From positions 310,001-374,000 of the forward strand of contig NZ_JACDUR010000004.1 of assembly GCF_013761175.1 (NCBI RefSeq): a stretch of DNA of 64,000 nucleotides, given 5' to 3'. This stretch comes from Nonomuraea soli. Lineage in GTDB: Bacteria > Actinomycetota > Actinomycetes > Streptosporangiales > Streptosporangiaceae. Below the pieces are notes generated by a model, which made no database searches, was not told the DNA's origin, and saw only the letters and a program-made list of their open reading frames with translations. Below are positions 1 through 7,852 of this stretch, piece by piece (within the stretch, counting starts at the first letter, position 1; each line of letters begins with the position of its first letter). The position numbers and the translations under genes were made by a program.

Positions 1-83
1 ATGATGATCGCCAGCGCCCTCGTGGGCATCTGCGCGACCCGCACCTCCACGACGACGGCGTCGCCGGTGACTACCTCGGACAT
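1..83 (-). CDS. RDD family membrane protein, N-terminus only (partial)
   Basis: Reading the minus strand from the ATG at 83 gives MSEVVTGDAVVVEVRVAQMP and continues with TRALAIII to the window edge. The phrase 'VTGDAVV.EVR.AQMPTRALA' is the usual opening of actinobacterial RDD-domain proteins, small proteins with three or four membrane segments whose function is poorly known. The gene is divergent from the SpoIIM-family gene at 114, which is the standard arrangement for this pair in actinomycetes and supports the call. Only 27 codons are visible, so no RDD motif can be checked. Confidence 0.72.
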   Translation of the reverse strand, partial: MSEVVTGDAVVVEVRVAQMPTRALAII

Positions 84-113
84 GCTCCGAGCCTATTGCG
101 TCACAATGACTGG

Positions 114-1106
114 GTGGATATCGATGCTTTCGTCGCCGTGCATCGCCCGGCCTGGGACCGCCTCGAGCACCTCGTCTCCAGACGCGGCAAGCTGTCGGGT
201 GCGGAGGTCGACGAGCTCGTCGACCTCTACCAGCGGGTCTCCACGCACCTGTCGATCGTCCGCTCGGGGCGTGCGGACGCGCTGCTCGTCGGGCGCCTGT
301 CCGCGCTGGTGGCACGCGCCCGCTCCGCCGTGACGGGCGCCCACACGCCCGCGTGGCGGCAGCTGGCCAGGTTCTTCACCGTCTCCTTCCCCGTCGTCGC
401 CTACCGGGCCCGCTGGTGGTGGCTCGGCGCCACGCTGGCCTTCCTGATCGTCTCCTGGGTCATGGGCGCGTGGATCGCGGGCGACCCCGAGGTGCAGGCG
501 GCCATCGCGACCGACGAGGAGATCACCCAGCTCGTCGAGCACGACTTCGCCGACTACTACTCCGAGAACCCCGCGGCCTCCTTCGCCAGTCGTGTGTGGG
601 TCAACAACGCCTGGGCGTCCATGCTCATGATCATCTCGGCGATCTTCATGGGGTTGCCCGTCCCGTACTTCCTGTGGACCAACGCCGCCAACGTCGCCGT
701 CTCCGGCGGGCTCATGGCCTCGCGCGGCAAGCTCGACATCTTCTTCGGGCTCATCACCCCGCACGGCCTGCTCGAACTCACCGCCGTCTTCCTGGCCGCG
801 GGCGTGGGCATGCGCCTGGGCTGGACCGTCATCGACCCGGGACCACGCCGCCGCCTGGAGGCGCTCGCCGAACAGGGGCGCGCCGTCATCGCCGTCGCAC
901 TCGGGCTGGTCGTCGTGCTGTTCGTCTCCGGCCTCATCGAGGCCCTCGTCACGCCGTCGGGCCTGCCGACCTGGGCACGCATCGCCATCGGCGTGGTGGC
1001 CGAGGCGGTGTTCCTGGCCTACGTCGTGGTGTTCGGGCGCCGGGCACTGCTGGCCAGGGAGAGCGGCGACATGGAACGCGCCCCCGACGTCGCACCCACA
1101 GCCTGA
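114..1106 (+). CDS. Stage II sporulation protein M (SpoIIM/DUF95) family membrane protein
   Basis: This is an integral membrane protein of about 330 residues. A cytoplasmic N-terminal stretch (MDIDAFVAVHRPAWDRLEHL) is followed by a hydrophobic segment near residues 100-125, a soluble loop, and four or more membrane segments to the C-terminus, including the SpoIIM-type 'VWVNNAWASMLMIISAIFMG' and 'LITPHGLLEL'. In Bacillus, SpoIIM takes part in engulfment; in actinobacteria the homologue is a conserved protein of unknown role beside RDD, DUF58 and MoxR genes, as here. The GTG at 114 is preferred to the TTG at 96 because family members start right at the (V/L)DxDAFVxxHRP block. It is convergent with DUF58. 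Confidence 0.85.
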   Translation: MDIDAFVAVHRPAWDRLEHLVSRRGKLSGAEVDELVDLYQRVSTHLSIVRSGRADALLVGRLSALVARARSAVTGAHTPAWRQLARFFTVSFPVVAYRARWWWLGATLAFLIVSWVMGAWIAGDPEVQAAIATDEEITQLVEHDFADYYSENPAASFASRVWVNNAWASMLMIISAIFMGLPVPYFLWTNAANVAVSGGLMASRGKLDIFFGLITPHGLLELTAVFLAAGVGMRLGWTVIDPGPRRRLEALAEQGRAVIAVALGLVVVLFVSGLIEALVTPSGLPTWARIAIGVVAEAVFLAYVVVFGRRALLARESGDMERAPDVAPTA

Positions 1107-1256
1107 CCAAGGCCCTGCCACCGGCCTCCGGGCCTGCCACCCGGCCTCGGGATCCCTGCGTGGCCCCTGCACCCGGCTTCGAGCCCGGCGTGGCCCTGCC
1201 ACGTCGCCTTGGACCTTGGCGCGGCCCTTACCCGGCCGTAGGGCCCTGGCGCGGTC
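1107..1256. repeat. Degenerate GC-rich repeats between convergent genes
   Basis: This 150-bp spacer lies between the converging SpoIIM and DUF58 stop codons. It consists of loosely repeated CCTGCCACCGGCCTC / CCTGCCACCCGGCCTC / CCTGCACCCGGCTTC phrases. No gene is visible. It may form hairpins that end both transcripts, but no clean stem with a T-tract is present. Confidence 0.4.
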
Positions 1257-2639
1257 CTACAAGCGTCCCTGGGACTTGAGCGCGAGGTAGGCGTCGGCCA
1301 GGGCCGGCGCGAACTCCTCCGGCACGGCGTCGACCACCTCGACCCCGTGACGCCGCAACCGGGCGGTGACCCGGCGGCGGTCGGCCATGGCCCGCTCGGC
1401 GGCGGCCGCGTCGTAGACCTGCTCGGCCGACCCGTGCAAGCCCGCCATCGCCGTCACCCGCGGATCGGACACCGCGGCGACCAGCAGCAGATGCCGCGAG
1501 GAGAGCTGGCCCAGCACCGGCATCAGACCCTCCTCCAGCGAGGCGGAGTTGAGGTCGGTCAGCAGCACGACGAGGCAGCGGTGCCTGGCACGCGACAACA
1601 CGGCGGCGACCATCCCGGGACCGTCGGCCTCGATGAGCTCCGCCTCGATGGGCGCCATCACGTTGACGAGCGAGGGCAGCAGTTCGGTCTTCGACGCGCC
1701 CGACAGCCAGGCGCGGACCGAGCGGTCGTAGGCGAGGAAGTCGACCCGGTCACCGGCACGCGCGGCCAGGGCGGCCAGCAGCAGCGCGGCGTCCATCGAC
1801 CAGTCGAGCCTGGGCCACCCGGGCGCGGGCAGCGGGCCGGGATCGATGAGCAGCCCACCACCGGCGCCGGCGGCGGGTCGGGCGCCCGCCAGCGGGATCG
1901 GCGCGGAGCCCACCCGCCCGGCCGACGTGCGGCCCGTGTCGAGCACGATCAGCACCCGCCGGTCACGCTCCGGCCGCCAGGTGCGCACCACCACGTCGTT
2001 GCGCCGCGCGGTGGCACGCCAGTCGATCGACCGCACGTCGTCACCGGCGACGTATTCACGCAAGGAGTCGAACTCGGTGCCCTGCCCCCGCACGAGCGCC
2101 GGGTGCTGGCCGTCGAGCTCGCGCAGCCTGGCCAGCCGCGAGGGCAGGTGCTTGCGCGACAGGAACGGCGGCAACACCCGCACCGACCACGGCGACGAGT
2201 GCCCGCCCTGCCGCGCCGCAAGACCCAGCGGCCCCAGCGACCTGACGGTGACCGCCTCCGACCGCCGGTCGCCGCGCCTGACCGGGGTGAGCACGACGGA
2301 GTACCGCCTGCGCTCGCCCGGCGGCACGTCGACGGCCTGCGACCTGGGCCACGCCCCTGCCGAGGGAGCCCAGGCGTCACGCAGCACCCCTCGGACGCGC
2401 CGCTTGCCGGGGTTCTCGACGACGAGGTCGACCGTGGCGGTCTGGCCGAGCCGTACGACCGTGTCGCCCGAGCGATGGAAGACGAGCGGGCGCACGGAGC
2501 CCGCCAGCGCCAGGTCGAGCACGATGGCCGCCGCCAGCAGCAGGCAGACCCCTGCCACGGCCAGCACCGGGTCGGGGGCGATGAGCACCACCACGATGCC
2601 CAGCGCCGCGACGAGCGCCGCGCGTCCGGTCAGAGCCAT
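1257..2639 (-). CDS. DUF58 domain-containing protein (VWA-like, MoxR partner)
   Basis: 460 residues. Two N-terminal membrane segments (about 7-50) are followed by an immunoglobulin-like stretch and then the DUF58 signature near residue 195: 'YVAGDDVRSIDWRATARRND'. After it comes a von Willebrand A-like fold, 'RVLIVLDTGRTSAG', with a degenerate metal site. DUF58 proteins are encoded next to MoxR AAA ATPases and are thought to act with them in maturing or assembling envelope or secreted factors. The MoxR gene ends 4 bp upstream and is very likely co-transcribed. The start is the ATG at 2639. The family is certain; the physiological role is not known. Confidence 0.9.
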   Translation of the reverse strand: MALTGRAALVAALGIVVVLIAPDPVLAVAGVCLLLAAAIVLDLALAGSVRPLVFHRSGDTVVRLGQTATVDLVVENPGKRRVRGVLRDAWAPSAGAWPRSQAVDVPPGERRRYSVVLTPVRRGDRRSEAVTVRSLGPLGLAARQGGHSSPWSVRVLPPFLSRKHLPSRLARLRELDGQHPALVRGQGTEFDSLREYVAGDDVRSIDWRATARRNDVVVRTWRPERDRRVLIVLDTGRTSAGRVGSAPIPLAGARPAAGAGGGLLIDPGPLPAPGWPRLDWSMDAALLLAALAARAGDRVDFLAYDRSVRAWLSGASKTELLPSLVNVMAPIEAELIEADGPGMVAAVLSRARHRCLVVLLTDLNSASLEEGLMPVLGQLSSRHLLLVAAVSDPRVTAMAGLHGSAEQVYDAAAAERAMADRRRVTARLRRHGVEVVDAVPEEFAPALADAYLALKSQGRL

Positions 2640-2643
2640 GCGA

Positions 2644-3624
2644 TCACCGGGGCACGGGGACCGAGGAGAGGATGCCGTCGAGCAGCCCGTCGGCGGTCGC
2701 GCCCTCGAGCTCGGCCTCGGGCCGCAGCTGCACGCGGTGGCGCAGCGCGGGACGGGCCAGGGCCTTGACGTCGTCGGGCGTCACGTAGGTGCGCCCCGAC
2801 AACCACGCCCACGCCCGCGAGGCGGCCAGCAACGCCGTCGCGCCACGAGGGGAGACGCCGAGCTGGAACGAGGGCGACTGCCGGGTGGCCCGGCAGACGT
2901 CGACCACGTAGCCGAGCACCTCGGGAGCCACGTGGGTGGTGGCCACGGACTCGCGGGCGACGGCCAGATCCTCGGCCGTGGCCACCGGCCTGATCTCGGA
3001 CAGGTCGCGCGGGTCGAACCCGTGCGCGTGGCGCTCCAGCACCGCGATCTCGTGCTCGCGCGGCGGCAGCGGCACAGTGAGCTTGAGCAGGAACCGGTCG
3101 AGCTGGGCCTCGGGTAGCTGGTAGGTGCCTTCGTACTCGACCGGGTTCTGCGTGGCGCAGACGACGAACGGATCGGGCAGCGCGCGCGGGTCGCCCTCGA
3201 CGCTGACCTGCCGCTCCTCCATCGCCTCCAGCAGCGCCGCCTGCGTCTTCGGCGGCGTGCGGTTGATCTCGTCGGCGAGCAGCAGGTTGGTGAAGACCGG
3301 GCCCTGCTTGAACTCGAACTCCGACGACTTCGCGTCGTAGATGAGCGACCCGGTGACGTCGCCCGGCATCAGGTCGGGGGTGAACTGCACACGCTTGAAG
3401 TCGAGCGACAGCGCCGCGGCCAGGGTGCGGACCATGAGCGTCTTGGCCACGCCCGGCACGCCCTCCAGGAGCACGTGACCCCGGCACAGTAGGGCGATGA
3501 CCAGCCCGGTCACCACGGCGTCCTGGCCGACGACGGCCTTGGCCACCTCGGCACGCAACGCCCCGAGCGCCTCCCGCGACGCGTCACCGCGACCGGCCAC
3601 CCGGGTCGTTTCCTCAGTGTTCAT
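2644..3624 (-). CDS. MoxR-family AAA+ ATPase
   Basis: 326 residues from the ATG at 3624. Walker A is 'GVPGVAKTLMVR', Walker B is 'LLLADEINRTPPKTQ', and the sensor region 'ATQNPVEYEGTYQLPEAQLD' is typical of the MoxR branch. These ATPases are chaperone-like and work with DUF58/VWA partners; the DUF58 gene follows after 4 bp. The reading frame stays open for 42 more codons upstream (to 3750), but that extension is low-complexity and comes from a duplicated sequence, while family members begin about 10-15 residues before 'LRAEVAKAVVGQD'. The ATG at 3624 is therefore the best start. Confidence 0.92.
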   Translation of the reverse strand: MNTEETTRVAGRGDASREALGALRAEVAKAVVGQDAVVTGLVIALLCRGHVLLEGVPGVAKTLMVRTLAAALSLDFKRVQFTPDLMPGDVTGSLIYDAKSSEFEFKQGPVFTNLLLADEINRTPPKTQAALLEAMEERQVSVEGDPRALPDPFVVCATQNPVEYEGTYQLPEAQLDRFLLKLTVPLPPREHEIAVLERHAHGFDPRDLSEIRPVATAEDLAVARESVATTHVAPEVLGYVVDVCRATRQSPSFQLGVSPRGATALLAASRAWAWLSGRTYVTPDDVKALARPALRHRVQLRPEAELEGATADGLLDGILSSVPVPR

Positions 3625-3727
3625 GGTCGCGACCGCTCTCCACTCGTTGGCATCGCAAGCTCGCTCTCTCGCGGAGAGCTCCTTCGCTCGGGGTTCATGG
3701 TCGCGACCGCTCTCCACTCGTCGGCAT
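3620..3727. repeat. Direct repeat (34 bp, two copies) around the moxR start
   Basis: The sequence TTCATGGTCGCGACCGCTCT followed by CCACTCG(T/C)... occurs at 3620-3653 and again at 3694-3727 with one mismatch. On the gene strand each copy contains GTGGAGAG followed about 12 nt later by ATGAAC, that is, a ribosome-binding region plus start codon. The 40 bp between the copies is rich in GAGCGAG/CTCGCTC self-complementary words. The moxR translation-initiation region is thus duplicated in tandem, and only the copy nearest the gene leads into the conserved protein. Confidence 0.75.
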
Positions 3728-3746
3728 GGCTCTCTCGCTCGTCCGA

Positions 3747-4874
3747 TCACCGTTCACTGATCTGCCTTTCCAGGTGGTCAAGGTATCCGGCCAGACCGAC
3801 AAGAGCGCCGTCGTCGGCCGGCGGCGGGCCGTACAGGGCGGCGCCGACCAGATGCGGGTCCTGTCCGGTCCGTACGGCTATCGCGGAGACGACCGCGTCG
3901 GCCCCCGAATCGACGGTGAGCCCGAGCCTGGGCAGCACGCGGGCCAGCATGCCCGCCCGCAGCGCCGCGGCGGCACGGTCACGCGCGCGGCGGGCCCGGT
4001 AGAGGCCGCCGTGCCCCTCGACGCTCTCGGCCGCGCGCACGACGACCGGGAGCTTCTCCACGACCACGGGCCCCAGCCTCCTGGAGCGCCACACGATGGT
4101 CACCAGCAGGGCGATGAGCGCCATCACGACGCCCCAGCCCACGTTCGGCGACATGAGATCGTAGATCGACTTGTCGCCGCCGACGGGGCCGCCCTCGTCG
4201 GCGGGCGGGTTGACCAGCCAGGTGACCGCGCTCTTGGAGCTCGCCAGGTTGAGTGCCAGCGCCGCGTTGCCGTCCTCGTCGAGGCGCATGTTGGTCATGA
4301 ACTGCATGTCGCCCACGACGGTCACGGTGCGGCCGGAGACGGCGTAGGTGAGCAGGGTGGGGCCGTCGGGCGACGGGTAGCAGCCGACGGAACCGCCGGG
4401 GCCGCTGAGCGGGCTGCCGCCGAGGAAGACGCTCCCCGCGGCGCGCGCGGCGGGCAGGTCGCACTCGGGCTCGCGGCTGCGCACGCGGGCGCCGTCGAGG
4501 TCGCGCCGCACCTCGGGGGCGAGGTCCTCCAGGTAGGGGCTGCCGGCGTCGATCAGCAGGTCGCCGCCGAGCCGGTCCATGTCGTCGTGGTAGACGTTGC
4601 CGGTCACCAGGATCAGCCGGTCGCCGCTCAGGCGCAGGGCCGCGTCGACAGAGTCGACCCGGTCGACGGTGACGCCCCGGGCGCGCAGCAGCTGCGCCAG
4701 TGCCTTGCCACCGGACAGGGAGGTGTCGTCGGGGTCGAGGTAGCGGGCCTCACGGGCGCCGCCGGACAGCAGCACGCCGATCGTGGCCGCGACGACGAGG
4801 AGCACGCCGACCAGCAGCGGGGCTCGCAGGGAACGCCAGATGCCGCGCGTGGTGGGGGAGGTGGAGGTCGTCAC
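3747..4874 (-). CDS. DUF4350 domain-containing membrane protein
   Basis: 375 residues. A membrane segment at about 17-37 ('APLLVGVLLVVAATIGVLL') is followed by an extracytoplasmic DUF4350 region (roughly 45-240). Motifs there include 'YLDPDDTSLSGGKALAQLL' and 'VTVVGDMQFMTNMRLDEDGN', which recall a degenerate glutamine-amidotransferase-like or IFT52-like fold. A second membrane segment ('VGWGVVMALIALLVTIVW') and a cytoplasmic tail follow. It sits in the standard DUF4129-DUF4350-MoxR-DUF58 order. The start is a GTG at 4874, with GGAGG 8 nt upstream and a GTGA overlap with a short upstream ORF. Function unknown. Confidence 0.87.
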   Translation of the reverse strand: MTTSTSPTTRGIWRSLRAPLLVGVLLVVAATIGVLLSGGAREARYLDPDDTSLSGGKALAQLLRARGVTVDRVDSVDAALRLSGDRLILVTGNVYHDDMDRLGGDLLIDAGSPYLEDLAPEVRRDLDGARVRSREPECDLPAARAAGSVFLGGSPLSGPGGSVGCYPSPDGPTLLTYAVSGRTVTVVGDMQFMTNMRLDEDGNAALALNLASSKSAVTWLVNPPADEGGPVGGDKSIYDLMSPNVGWGVVMALIALLVTIVWRSRRLGPVVVEKLPVVVRAAESVEGHGGLYRARRARDRAAAALRAGMLARVLPRLGLTVDSGADAVVSAIAVRTGQDPHLVGAALYGPPPADDGALVGLAGYLDHLERQISER

Positions 4875-4972
4875 CGGCGTCCTCCGGAACGGTGCCCGGC
4901 GCGCACGGAGCTGATGGGCGGAAAGGCGGCCACGGCGGGGCCCATGGCAAGGGCGGCCACGGCGGGGCTCAT
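4871..4972 (-). CDS. 33-codon ORF coupling DUF4129 and DUF4350
   Basis: The ATG at 4972 overlaps the DUF4129 stop (ATGA), and the TGA at 4871-4873 overlaps the GTG of DUF4350 (GTGA). The ORF therefore spans exactly the 94 bp that separate the two genes. It reads MSPAVAALAMGPAVAAF followed by PPISSVRAGHRSGGRR. The first half comes from an imperfect 20-bp DNA direct repeat, and the second half carries the GGAGG of the next gene. It could be a real micro-protein, a ribosome conveyor that couples translation, or a decayed N-terminal extension. I recognise no family. Confidence 0.4.
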   Translation of the reverse strand: MSPAVAALAMGPAVAAFPPISSVRAGHRSGGRR

Positions 4973-5616
4973 GACGCGCCTCCCTGGTGCGGCCCGTTGG
5001 CCGTCGTGGTGCTCAGGGGTGCGGGTCTGGCGCGGCGGAGGCGTTCGTCGAGGTCGGCGATCACGCCGTACGCCTGGGACGTGCCGGGCACATCCCCATA
5101 AGTCACGTCGTCGAAGATCCGGGCCGCCTGCGTCAGCTCCGCCGCGAACGCCGGCAGCGCCCGCCCCGCCTCTGCGGCCAGTTCGTCGGCGGTACGGCCG
5201 GGCAGCCCGTCGACGAGCGCCCGCTCCTCCAGGTCGCGGGCGATGGCGCGCAGCCGCTCGCGCACGGCGTCGGCCCAGCGTCCCTCGGAGGCGAACCGTT
5301 CCGCGTTGCCCCGGTGGTCGGCCGCGCTGAGCGTGCGCTCGCCGAACAGCACGTCCGCCCCAGCGGAGGAGCGCCGCGAGGTGTGGCGCAGCCGCCAGAC
5401 CACCAGCGCCACGACGGCCGCCAGGATCGCCACGATGAGTACCGCGCCCAGCACCCCGAGGCCGGGACCGCCGGGCACCTCGGGGTTCATCATGTCGCCC
5501 AGGAACTGCTTGAGCCGCCGCCACAGCTCGTCGACCAGCGGCTCCTGCTGGTATTCGGGCTTGCCCAGCTCTCGCGCCGCCTCGCCGGCGGCCTCGTCGC
5601 GGCCTGTCGGTGTCAC
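4969..5616 (-). CDS. DUF4129 domain-containing membrane protein
   Basis: 215 residues. A short cytoplasmic or exported N-terminus precedes one membrane segment (about 54-75, 'LGAVLIVAILAAVVALVVWRL'). The DUF4129 region follows near residues 110-200, with 'RWADAVRERLRAIARDLEERALVDGLPGRTADELAAEAGR' split across two helices and 'FDDVTYGDVPGT'. The family is linked to transglutaminase-like/DUF58/MoxR operons. The GTG at 5616 overlaps the upstream stop by 4 bp (GTGA); the frame is open further upstream but has no better start. It ends in an ATGA overlap with the small ORF. Confidence 0.85.
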   Translation of the reverse strand: MTPTGRDEAAGEAARELGKPEYQQEPLVDELWRRLKQFLGDMMNPEVPGGPGLGVLGAVLIVAILAAVVALVVWRLRHTSRRSSAGADVLFGERTLSAADHRGNAERFASEGRWADAVRERLRAIARDLEERALVDGLPGRTADELAAEAGRALPAFAAELTQAARIFDDVTYGDVPGTSQAYGVIADLDERLRRARPAPLSTTTANGPHQGGAS

Positions 5617-6914
5617 TGGCGGGCGGAGTTCGACGGGTGCCAGAGGTCGTCGGCGGAGGCGTGCACCCAGCCCTGCCGCTGCTGCTCGATCGCGGCGGTC
5701 TGCAGCACCAGGTCGAACGCCTCGCTGCGCATGCGCCGGTCGGTGTAGAGCAGCCCTGAGACACCTGCCTGGATGGGGTAGGAGATCATCCCGCCGATCA
5801 TGGTGCCGAGCGTGATGAGGATCGCCGACACGATCAGGGAGCCGGTGGTGTTGCCGCCGAGCATGCCGACGAAAGTGCCGACGAGGGTGAACGGCAGGCC
5901 GATGATCGCGCTGACGAACCCGGCCAGCAGCATGGTGACGAGCAGGATGCCGAGCACACGCCAGAAGTCGCCGCTCACCAGCTGCCACGAGCGCCTCATC
6001 GCCTCGACCGGCCCGCGCCGCTCCAGGACCACCGCGGGGGTGGCGAAGGAGAAGCGGGTCATGACGAAAAGGGCGTAGGGGGCGTAGATGATCAGCGCGA
6101 GGAACATGAAGCCGAGGAAGGCACCGTCGCTCATGCCGGATCCGCCCATGACGAAGAAGAGCGGCACCAGCACCACCAGGGGCGCGATGGTCAGCAGGGT
6201 CATCAGGCCCACGACGCCGAACAGCGCGGGCCAGCGGCCCTTCAGCAGCGACCACGCCTCGCCGGCGGTGATGCGCCCGCCGAAGACCGCGCGGCCGAGG
6301 ATGCGGGTGAGCACCCCGGTCAGCAGCGTGACGGCGATGAAGCCGATGAGGTAGGACAGGATGCTCCCGCCGTAGCTGGACAGGAAGCCGGAGTTGATGC
6401 TGCGCTCCACCTCCTGCGGGTCGGCGTACGGGTTGGTCAGCAGGCTGCCCATGGGGCCGAGCAGGAGCGCCTGGCTGATCGCCACGGGGATGGCCACCAG
6501 CAGGGCGGTGATCGCCGACAGGCCGAGCACGGCCTTCGGGTTGGAGCGGATCAGCTTGATCGAGCCGTCGAGCACGTCGCCCAGGGACAGCGGCCGCAGC
6601 GGGATGATGCCGGGGCGCATCGCCGGGGCATGCGGGTGCTGGTAGCCGCCCTGGTGGCCGGGATGCCCGTAGGGCTGCGGCTGCTGGCCGTAATACGGCT
6701 GCTGGCCGTACGGGGCGGCGGGTCCCGCGGGAGGCGGCGCCTCGCCGTACGGCGCGGGCGGCACGGGCGGAACGGGCGGTGCGGGCGGCGCGGGCTGCTG
6801 GCCCGGCTGGCTGGGCTGCTGGCCGGGGGCGGCCCAGGGGGAGGACGCGGGGGCCCCATAGGGCGGCGGCTGGTCGGCCGCCCAGCCGGGGGGCCTCTCG
6901 TGACCTTCAGACAT
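5613..6914 (-). CDS. Multispanning membrane protein with Pro/Gln/Tyr-rich N-terminus (GPDPase membrane-domain-like)
   Basis: 433 residues. Residues 1-100 are disordered and rich in P, Q, G and Y (repeats such as PYGQQPYYGQQPQPYGHPG). From 'IIPLRPLSLGDVLDGSIKLI' onward the protein resembles the membrane domain fused to some glycerophosphodiester phosphodiesterases, with about six hydrophobic segments. No phosphodiesterase domain is present. It is the first gene of the minus-strand operon leading to DUF58. The ATG at 6914 is clear of upstream genes. A scaffold or transport role is possible but not shown. Confidence 0.75.
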   Translation of the reverse strand: MSEGHERPPGWAADQPPPYGAPASSPWAAPGQQPSQPGQQPAPPAPPVPPVPPAPYGEAPPPAGPAAPYGQQPYYGQQPQPYGHPGHQGGYQHPHAPAMRPGIIPLRPLSLGDVLDGSIKLIRSNPKAVLGLSAITALLVAIPVAISQALLLGPMGSLLTNPYADPQEVERSINSGFLSSYGGSILSYLIGFIAVTLLTGVLTRILGRAVFGGRITAGEAWSLLKGRWPALFGVVGLMTLLTIAPLVVLVPLFFVMGGSGMSDGAFLGFMFLALIIYAPYALFVMTRFSFATPAVVLERRGPVEAMRRSWQLVSGDFWRVLGILLVTMLLAGFVSAIIGLPFTLVGTFVGMLGGNTTGSLIVSAILITLGTMIGGMISYPIQAGVSGLLYTDRRMRSEAFDLVLQTAAIEQQRQGWVHASADDLWHPSNSARQ

Positions 6915-7162
6915 AGGTCAATCCTGGCATGCGTGGCTTGCACTGCGGTTGCGCGGACGCTCAATAACAGGGCGTTTCGGGGCAAGCCACACCCTGGGGA
7001 TGGCCTAATGACGGTCGGTTACCGCAGACTGAGATCGGGGGAGAACCATCAAGCGTAAAATTTGACTTTTGACGGTCTCACGTCACATCCACGAGCTGGG
7101 CAAGGGTAACCTCTCAGCAATCTGACAGTATGTCCCACAATGCGTAGAACGAATGAGGGGCC
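6915..7162. promoter_or_regulatory. Divergent intergenic region upstream of mtrA
   Basis: This 248-bp region separates the minus-strand membrane operon from mtrA and must hold promoters for both. Visible elements are a doubled TTGACTTTTGACGG at 7061-7074, which could supply a -35 hexamer, the words GGTTACC (near 7017) and GGTAACC (near 7108), and GAGG 5 nt before the mtrA ATG. No -10 box is convincing, so no promoter is assigned. Confidence 0.35.
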
Positions 7163-7840
7163 ATGAAAGGTCGCGTGCTTGTCGTCGACGACGACGCCGC
7201 TCTCGCCGAGATGCTCGGCATCGTGTTGCGGGGAGAAGGTTTCGAGCCCTCCTTTGTCTCCGACGGTGACAAGGCCCTGGATGCGTTCCGCGACACCCGT
7301 CCGGATCTGGTCCTGCTGGACCTGATGCTCCCCGGCGCCGACGGCATCGACGTGTGCCGCCGGATCCGGGCCGAGTCGGGCGTGCCGATCGTCATGCTCA
7401 CCGCCAAGAGCGACACCATCGACGTGGTGCTCGGCCTCGAGTCGGGAGCCGACGACTACATCGTCAAGCCCTTCAAGCCGAAGGAGCTCATCGCCCGCGT
7501 GCGCGCCCGCCTGCGCCGCACGGACGAGCCGACCCCGGAGATCCTCCAGATCGGCGACATCACCATCGATGTGGCCGGCCACTCGGTCAAGCGGAACGAG
7601 GAGACCATCAACCTCACCCCGCTTGAGTTCGACCTGCTGGTCGCCCTCGCTCGCAAGCCGCGCCAGGTCTTCACCCGCGAAGTGCTGCTCGAGCAGGTCT
7701 GGGGCTACCGGCACGCCGCCGACACCCGTCTGGTCAACGTGCACGTGCAGCGCCTGCGCGCGAAGATCGAGAAGGACCCGGAGCACCCCGAGATCGTGGT
7801 GACCGTCCGTGGCGTCGGTTACAAGGCCGGTCCCGCCTAA
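7163..7840 (+). CDS. mtrA: Response regulator MtrA (OmpR/PhoB family)
   Basis: 225 residues. The receiver domain (about 4-115) has the acidic pocket 'VLVVDDDAAL', phospho-acceptor Asp in 'DLVLLDLMLPGADGIDVCR' and the conserved Lys of 'IVMLTAKSD'. The C-terminal winged-helix domain contains 'LTPLEFDLLVALARKPRQVF' and ends 'VVTVRGVGYKAGPA'. MtrA is the actinobacterial regulator that coordinates cell-wall metabolism, division and development, paired with the MtrB kinase. The gene order mtrA-mtrB-lpqB is diagnostic. The start is the ATG at 7163 with GAGG upstream; mtrB follows after 12 bp. Confidence 0.97.
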   Translation: MKGRVLVVDDDAALAEMLGIVLRGEGFEPSFVSDGDKALDAFRDTRPDLVLLDLMLPGADGIDVCRRIRAESGVPIVMLTAKSDTIDVVLGLESGADDYIVKPFKPKELIARVRARLRRTDEPTPEILQIGDITIDVAGHSVKRNEETINLTPLEFDLLVALARKPRQVFTREVLLEQVWGYRHAADTRLVNVHVQRLRAKIEKDPEHPEIVVTVRGVGYKAGPA

Positions 7841-7852
7841 GAGGCCGCCGGT

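Noticed and set aside
3625..3750. 42-codon N-terminal extension of MoxR
   Set aside because: It is made from the duplicated start region and is not conserved in MoxR proteins; a good start lies at 3624.
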